Source: Xanthomonas cucurbitae (GTDB lineage Bacteria; Pseudomonadota; Gammaproteobacteria; Xanthomonadales; Xanthomonadaceae). Taken from it: a stretch of 64,000 bases of DNA. The notes beneath the pieces were generated by a model. The model saw only the letters and a program-made list of their open reading frames with translations, was not told the origin of the DNA and did not search any database. Position numbers and translations under genes: made by a program. Of the stretch, positions 59,598 through 64,000 are shown piece by piece. How positions within the stretch are numbered: the first letter of the stretch is position 1; each line of letters starts with the position of its first letter. Location: positions 1-64,000 of the forward strand of contig NZ_MDED01000009.1 of assembly GCF_002939885.1 (NCBI RefSeq). The letters are read 5' to 3'.

Positions 59598-61664
59598 TTG
59601 ATCTTTCCGTCATCCGCTCCGGCAGCACCCGTGGTCCCCGACTTGAGCACCCCTAGCCTTAGCCCCGAGCTGGCCGTCGCGTTGCCGGCCGCCAGTGGTC
59701 AATCCTGCCTCGACCCGGGGGTGTATCACGAGATCTTCCACAATATCGATGCCGGCTTTTGCGTCATCGACCTGGTGTTCGAAGGCGATCGCGCGGTTGA
59801 CTACCTGATCCGCACCACCAACGCGGCGTTCGAGCGCTACACCGGGCTGGAGAACGCGGTCGACGTCTCCATTCGGAACCTGCTCCCCGACCATGAGCAG
59901 GAATGGTTCGACAGGTACGGGCAGGTCGCCCGTACCGGCAACCGCATTCATTTCGAGATGCAGGCCAAGGCGCTGCGACGTTGGTATTCGGTGGATGCAT
60001 TCCGGGTGGGCCGCACGGAGCAGGCACGGGTGGCGGTGTTGTTCATGGACATCACCGAGCGTAAGCGCGTGGAGCGCGAGCTAGCCGAAAGCGAGGCACG
60101 CTTCAGCGCGTTGGCCGATGGCCTGCCGATGCCGGTCTGGGTGCTGGATGCGCAGGGCGTGGTGCGCTTCGTCAACAGCGCCTATGGCGAATTCTTCGGC
60201 CTGGACATTTCCAGCGGCACGGTGTCGGCGTGGAGCGACCTGTTGCATCCGGACGACCTGCCGATCTTCCAGTTCGAATTGTCGGCCGCGCTGGAAGAAC
60301 AACGCGGCCTGCGCGCTCTGGTGCGCGCGCGCCGCCACGATGGCCAGTGGCGCTGGATCGAGATGACCGCCACGCCGCGCTATTCGGCCGATGGGCGCTT
60401 CATCGGCCTGGCCGGCAGCAGCCCGGACGTGACCGAGCAGCGCGAGATCGAACTGGCCCGCGAGCAATTGCTTGAATCCGAGCGCAGCGCACGCAACGAA
60501 GCCGAGAGCATGGCCCGGCTGAAGGACGAATTCCTGGCGACCCTGTCGCACGAGTTGCGCACCCCGCTGACCACCATCCTGGGCTGGAGCGAGTTGCTGC
60601 TGCAGCGGGTCGAGGAAGGGCATCCCAACTACAAGGGTTTGTCGGTGATCGCCAGCAGCGCACGCGCGCAGAAGCGGCTGATCTCGGACATGCTCGATCT
60701 CAGCAGCATGTTGCTGGGCAAGGTGCAACTGGAAGTCGAGTCGCTGGATCTGGTGGAGCAGGTGCGCGAAGCGCTCACGACCCAGGAACTGGCTGTCCAG
60801 GGCAAAGACCAGGTGCTGCAACTGCATGCGCCGTCCACACCGTGCCTGGTGCTGGGCGATGCCACGCGGCTGCAGCAGGTGCTGTGGAACCTGCTCTCCA
60901 ATGCGATCAAGTTCACCCCGGCGCATGGCCGTATCGATGTCAGCATCGAGCGCGACGACGGCCATCTGCGGGTGGCGGTGCGCGATTCCGGCGACGGCAT
61001 CGCTGCCGAATTCCTGCCGCATCTGTTCGGCCGCTTCCGGCAGGCCGATGGCACCACCACGCGCCAGCACGGCGGCCTGGGCCTGGGGCTGGCAATCGTG
61101 CAACAGCTGGTGGAAATGCATGGCGGCCAGGTCAGTGCCAGCAGCGGCGGCCGCGGCAAGGGCGCCATCTTCACCGTGCGCCTGCCCGAACATGCGCCCG
61201 ACCAGGGCAAACGCCCGCGACGCGAGCTGCGTCGTCGCCTGATGTCCGAGCAGATCGTCGAAGCGCGCGCGCTCAACGGCCTGCGCCTGCTGGCGGTGGA
61301 GGATCAGCCGGACATGCTCGATTACCTGCGCCGCCTGCTCGAAGAGCAGGGTGCCGAGGTGGTCACTGCCGGCAGCGCCACCGATGCGCTGGCGTTGATC
61401 GATCATCACGGCCACGCGCGCTTCGATGCGATGCTCACCGACATCGGCATGCCGGGCATGGATGGTTACGGGTTGATCCGTACCGTGCGCGACAACCTGG
61501 GGCTGGATGCGCATGCGCTGCCGGCGGTGGCGGTGACCGCGCTGGCGCGCGATGACGACCGCAAGCGCGCGCTGGAATCGGGATTCCAGGAACATCTGGC
61601 CAAGCCGTATAGCGTGGCGCAGCTGGTGACCGCGGTGCGCGCGGCGCGCGAACGGCTGGAGTGA
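59598..61664 (+). CDS. hybrid sensor histidine kinase with two PAS domains and a receiver
   Basis: About 688 aa, no membrane helix, so it is cytoplasmic. Order: PAS (about 40-160), PAS (about 165-290) with FRVGRTEQARVAVLFMDITERKRVERELAES linking them, HisKA with FLATLSHELRTPLTTI (His318), HATPase (NLLSNAIKFTPAHG, GLGLGLAIVQQ), and a C-terminal receiver with Asp615 in AMLTDIGMPGMDG. The start is uncertain: TTG at 59598 or GTG at 59631; neither has a strong ribosome-binding site. No separate response regulator is adjacent, so output is by phosphorelay elsewhere. Confidence 0.9.
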   Translation: MIFPSSAPAAPVVPDLSTPSLSPELAVALPAASGQSCLDPGVYHEIFHNIDAGFCVIDLVFEGDRAVDYLIRTTNAAFERYTGLENAVDVSIRNLLPDHEQEWFDRYGQVARTGNRIHFEMQAKALRRWYSVDAFRVGRTEQARVAVLFMDITERKRVERELAESEARFSALADGLPMPVWVLDAQGVVRFVNSAYGEFFGLDISSGTVSAWSDLLHPDDLPIFQFELSAALEEQRGLRALVRARRHDGQWRWIEMTATPRYSADGRFIGLAGSSPDVTEQREIELAREQLLESERSARNEAESMARLKDEFLATLSHELRTPLTTILGWSELLLQRVEEGHPNYKGLSVIASSARAQKRLISDMLDLSSMLLGKVQLEVESLDLVEQVREALTTQELAVQGKDQVLQLHAPSTPCLVLGDATRLQQVLWNLLSNAIKFTPAHGRIDVSIERDDGHLRVAVRDSGDGIAAEFLPHLFGRFRQADGTTTRQHGGLGLGLAIVQQLVEMHGGQVSASSGGRGKGAIFTVRLPEHAPDQGKRPRRELRRRLMSEQIVEARALNGLRLLAVEDQPDMLDYLRRLLEEQGAEVVTAGSATDALALIDHHGHARFDAMLTDIGMPGMDGYGLIRTVRDNLGLDAHALPAVAVTALARDDDRKRALESGFQEHLAKPYSVAQLVTAVRAARERLE

Positions 61665-61870
61665 TGCCGGCACGGCTTGGGCACCGCGTGGACTGATGGC
61701 GACGGGCGCACGGATCGCGGGTGGTTGCCGCCCCGTTCACGGTCACTGGTCTGGCGGGGAGCGCCCGATACGTCAAAGCGAGCCGGGCCGGTATTGACGA
61801 GGCGTTTACTTCTCTGCGCGCGGTTGTCGGCATGATGGTCCGCTGCCGCAACTGTTCAGGATCCGCCGCA

Positions 61871-63208
61871 ATGACTGCATCACTGTGCTCGTTCGTCCGT
61901 TGGCCGTTGCCGCTGCTGGCTGTGGCCGTCCTTGCCGGTTGCGGCGATACCGCCACCTTGGCCATCGAACAGGGCACCGGCCCAAACCCGCAATTGCCCG
62001 AGCCGGTAAAGCGGCTGATTCCCACGGTCAAGATTGCGCCGGTCAAGCGCTGGGCCGCCGATGCCAAGCCGACGGCGGCTGCCGATCTGCAGGTCAATGC
62101 CTTCGCGCGCGACCTGGACCACCCGCGCTGGCTGTATGTGCTGCCCAATGGCGATGTGCTGGTGGCCGAAACCGCCGGGCCACCCAAGCCCGAGAATGCC
62201 GACGAGGGCGGTGGACTGCGCAAGAAGGTGCAGGGCGTGGTGATGAAGAAGGCCGGCGCGGTGGTGCCCAGTGCCAACCGCATCACCTTGCTGCGCGATG
62301 CCGATGGCGATGGCGTGGCCGAAGTGCGGACCCAGTTCATCAGCGGCCTGTATTCGCCGTTCGGCATGGCGCTGGTCGGCGACCGCTTCTACGTGGCCAA
62401 CGCCGATGCGCTGGTGAGCTTCCCCTACAAGCCCGGCGACACGCATATCACCGCCAAGCCGACCTTCGTAGCCAACCTGCCCGGCGGGCTGAACCACCAT
62501 TGGACCAAGTCGTTGCTGGCCAGTCCCGATGGCAGCAAGCTGTACGTGGGCGTGGGATCCAACAGCAACGTGGCCGAACACGGCATGGAGGCCGAACTCA
62601 ATCGCGCCGCCATCCTGGAGATCGACCCGGCTACCGGCAGCAGTCGCGTATTTGCCAGCGGCTTGCGCAATCCGGTTGGTACCGCCTGGGAGCCGCAGCG
62701 CAAGACGCTGTGGACCGTGGTCAACGAGCGCGACGAGATCGGCAGCGATCTGGTACCCGACTACCTGACCTCGGTGCGCGATGGCGGCTTCTATGGCTGG
62801 CCGTACAGTTATTACGGGCAGCATGTGGACGAGCGAGTGGAGCCGCAGAATGCCGAACTGGTGGCCAGGGCGATCAAACCGGACTACGCGCTGGGTCCGC
62901 ACACCGCCTCACTGGGCCTGGTCTTCGCTGCCGGTACGCTGCTGCCGGAGCGCTTTCGCCAGGGCGCCTTCATCGGCCAGCATGGTTCGTGGAACCGCGA
63001 CCCGCCGAGTGGCTACAAGGTGCTGTTCGTCCCCTTCATCGACGGCAAGCCCAGCGGGACACCGATCACCGTGCTGGATGGTTTCCTGGATGCCGAAGGC
63101 AATGCGCAAGGGCGTCCGGTGGGCGTAGCACTCGACAATGCCGGTGCGCTACTGGTGGCCGACGATGTTGGCAATGTGATCTGGCGGGCGACGCCCAAGC
63201 CGCGTTGA
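61871..63208 (+). CDS. sorbosone/glucose dehydrogenase-like lipoprotein (PQQ-type beta-propeller)
   Basis: A 445-aa protein with lipobox LAVLAGC (Cys24), so anchored to a membrane facing the periplasm. The rest is a six-bladed propeller of the GSDH family: [58 protein letters not shown], and [16 protein letters not shown]. Relatives oxidise aldoses or sorbosone with PQQ. Substrate and cofactor use are unverified. The ATG at 61871 has AGGA nine bases upstream. Confidence 0.9.
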   Translation: MTASLCSFVRWPLPLLAVAVLAGCGDTATLAIEQGTGPNPQLPEPVKRLIPTVKIAPVKRWAADAKPTAAADLQVNAFARDLDHPRWLYVLPNGDVLVAETAGPPKPENADEGGGLRKKVQGVVMKKAGAVVPSANRITLLRDADGDGVAEVRTQFISGLYSPFGMALVGDRFYVANADALVSFPYKPGDTHITAKPTFVANLPGGLNHHWTKSLLASPDGSKLYVGVGSNSNVAEHGMEAELNRAAILEIDPATGSSRVFASGLRNPVGTAWEPQRKTLWTVVNERDEIGSDLVPDYLTSVRDGGFYGWPYSYYGQHVDERVEPQNAELVARAIKPDYALGPHTASLGLVFAAGTLLPERFRQGAFIGQHGSWNRDPPSGYKVLFVPFIDGKPSGTPITVLDGFLDAEGNAQGRPVGVALDNAGALLVADDVGNVIWRATPKPR

Positions 63209-63280
63209 GCATGCCGCGCGCGCTGGCAGAACGCATGCCATGCGCGCGGTGCATGGGCGCCAGTTCGTTGGCACATGCGC

Positions 63281-63541
63281 TCAGCGCGGCAACTCCGGTG
63301 ACGCACTGAAACGCCGCGCGTAGCCACGTTCCTCGGTGATACGCACGATGTCGTCATCGGCCATTTCCGGGGCGCCGTATACCGCGTAGGCCAGGCTGCC
63401 ATCGGCACGCTCGCCCACCTGGTGCAGGCGGTAGCGAGGCCGGCCGGCGCCGGTGTTTTCGGGGTAATGCATCGGCGGCGGAGCGTCGTCCAGGTCCATT
63501 TCGCTGTTATCGACAACTCCACCTACGAACAATGCACGCAT
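63281..63541 (-). CDS. small hypothetical protein
   Basis: Eighty-six residues, soluble: MRALFVGGVVDNSEMDLDDA at the start, PRYRLHQVGERADGSLAYAVYG in the middle, and an Arg/Glu-rich end. No family recognised. The ATG at 63541 has GGAGAG upstream. It converges on the GSDH-like gene. Real coding is supported by strand-like alternation and a good ribosome-binding site. Confidence 0.68.
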   Translation of the reverse strand: MRALFVGGVVDNSEMDLDDAPPPMHYPENTGAGRPRYRLHQVGERADGSLAYAVYGAPEMADDDIVRITEERGYARRFSASPELPR

Positions 63542-63686
63542 CGTGTCTCTCCACTGTGGGCGTGCCTGCAGCCTAGGTGGGCAGATGTTGCGTGGGCATC
63601 AATAGTCCGTATACACATTGGAAGGGCAACTGGGCCGACGGCGCCGGTCCCTTACAATGGCGGCCTGTTCCCGACCCGATGATCCA

Positions 63687-64000
63687 ATGGCTGGCCCGCA
63701 CGATGCTCCGCTTCAAGCCCTGTTCCTGCCGTTCGCCCAGGGCGCGCTGCCATGGCCGCAAGGTCCGGTGCTGTTCCTGCGTGCCCGCGATGGCGTGGTG
63801 CTGCGCGAGCATGCCACCGCCGACACGCTGATCTGCGAACAGAGTTTTCGCCCGTTCGCGCAGGCGCTGGAGCACAGCGGCTGGCAGGTGCGTGAAGAGC
63901 GCCAGATCGAGGCCGACAGCACCCGCTATGCGCTGGTGCTGGTATTGCCGCCGCGTCAGCGCGACGAAGCGCGCGCGCTGTTCGCGCGGGCGGTGGCGTT
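63687..64000 (+). CDS. class I SAM-dependent methyltransferase, RsmC-like, 5' end only
   Basis: The frame opens at the ATG at 63687 (MAGPHDAPLQALFLPF) and runs off the window after 104 codons. GPVLFLRARDGVVLREHATADTL and ICEQSFRPFAQALEHSGWQV resemble the N-terminal half of 16S rRNA guanine-1207 N2-methyltransferase RsmC, a degenerate methyltransferase domain that precedes the active one. The SAM-binding domain lies outside the window, so the assignment is provisional. Confidence 0.7.
   Translation, partial: MAGPHDAPLQALFLPFAQGALPWPQGPVLFLRARDGVVLREHATADTLICEQSFRPFAQALEHSGWQVREERQIEADSTRYALVLVLPPRQRDEARALFARAVA

Overview
The window reads as a chromosomal segment of a Xanthomonas-like gammaproteobacterium. 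The main reasons are its high GC and codon use, a type IV secretion effector with the Xanthomonas-type C-terminal signal (XVIPCD) next to its immunity lipoprotein, GTAG-headed REP palindromes, and a run of families typical of Xanthomonadaceae (homodimeric AceE, DUF3348/DUF802/DUF2894 operon, DUF3297, DadR-DadA-Alr). All calls come from reading the sequence; no database search was run. No rRNA, tRNA or CRISPR array was recognised.

Layout. 1-4020 is a lower-GC accessory island: the 5' part of an ISL3-type insertion sequence, a truncated gene that looks like the start of a type II restriction enzyme, vsr, a complete C5 cytosine methyltransferase, a decayed REP-associated (RAYT) transposase between two copies of a 26-bp repeat, a diverged duplication, and two AT-rich genes of unknown function. 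4021-8138 holds aceE with its terminator, a pair of GTAG palindromes and a secreted GH53 galactanase. 8421-10537 is a lipase effector/immunity pair. 10606-13570 is a three-gene partner-switching module (SpoIIE-type phosphatase, RsbW-like kinase, STAS protein). 13648-18365 is a four-gene operon with a MotA/TolQ-like membrane protein carrying a very long coiled-coil tail and a MotB-like peptidoglycan-binding partner; it is distinct from the true flagellar motAB at 50883-52905 and resembles the ZorAB stator of Zorya defence.

18519-27636 contains small stress and redox genes (cysteine-cluster protein, DUF4142, SDR, DUF892) and two regulatory sets: an NtrC-type regulator with a small helical partner, and a LytS/LytTR pair followed by a lipoprotein. 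27897-39088 is metabolic and transport: APC permease, MpaB-like protein, M13 peptidase, glycosyltransferase, aldo/keto reductase, WrbA, and a LysR gene divergent from DoxX plus a DODA-type dioxygenase. 39203-42540 is a radical-SAM/UdgX DNA-repair pair separated by tandem repeats. 42878-50735 has fasciclin, a secreted protein, a CPA1 antiporter, repeat-rich DNA, an ABC exporter and small conserved proteins. 50883-53720 is motA-motB and msrB. 54110-57771 has a nonsense-interrupted secreted protein and the dad region for D/L-alanine catabolism. 57920-64000 has DUF3016, two small overlapping genes, a hybrid histidine kinase, a PQQ/sorbosone-dehydrogenase-like lipoprotein and the 5' end of an rsmC-like methyltransferase gene.
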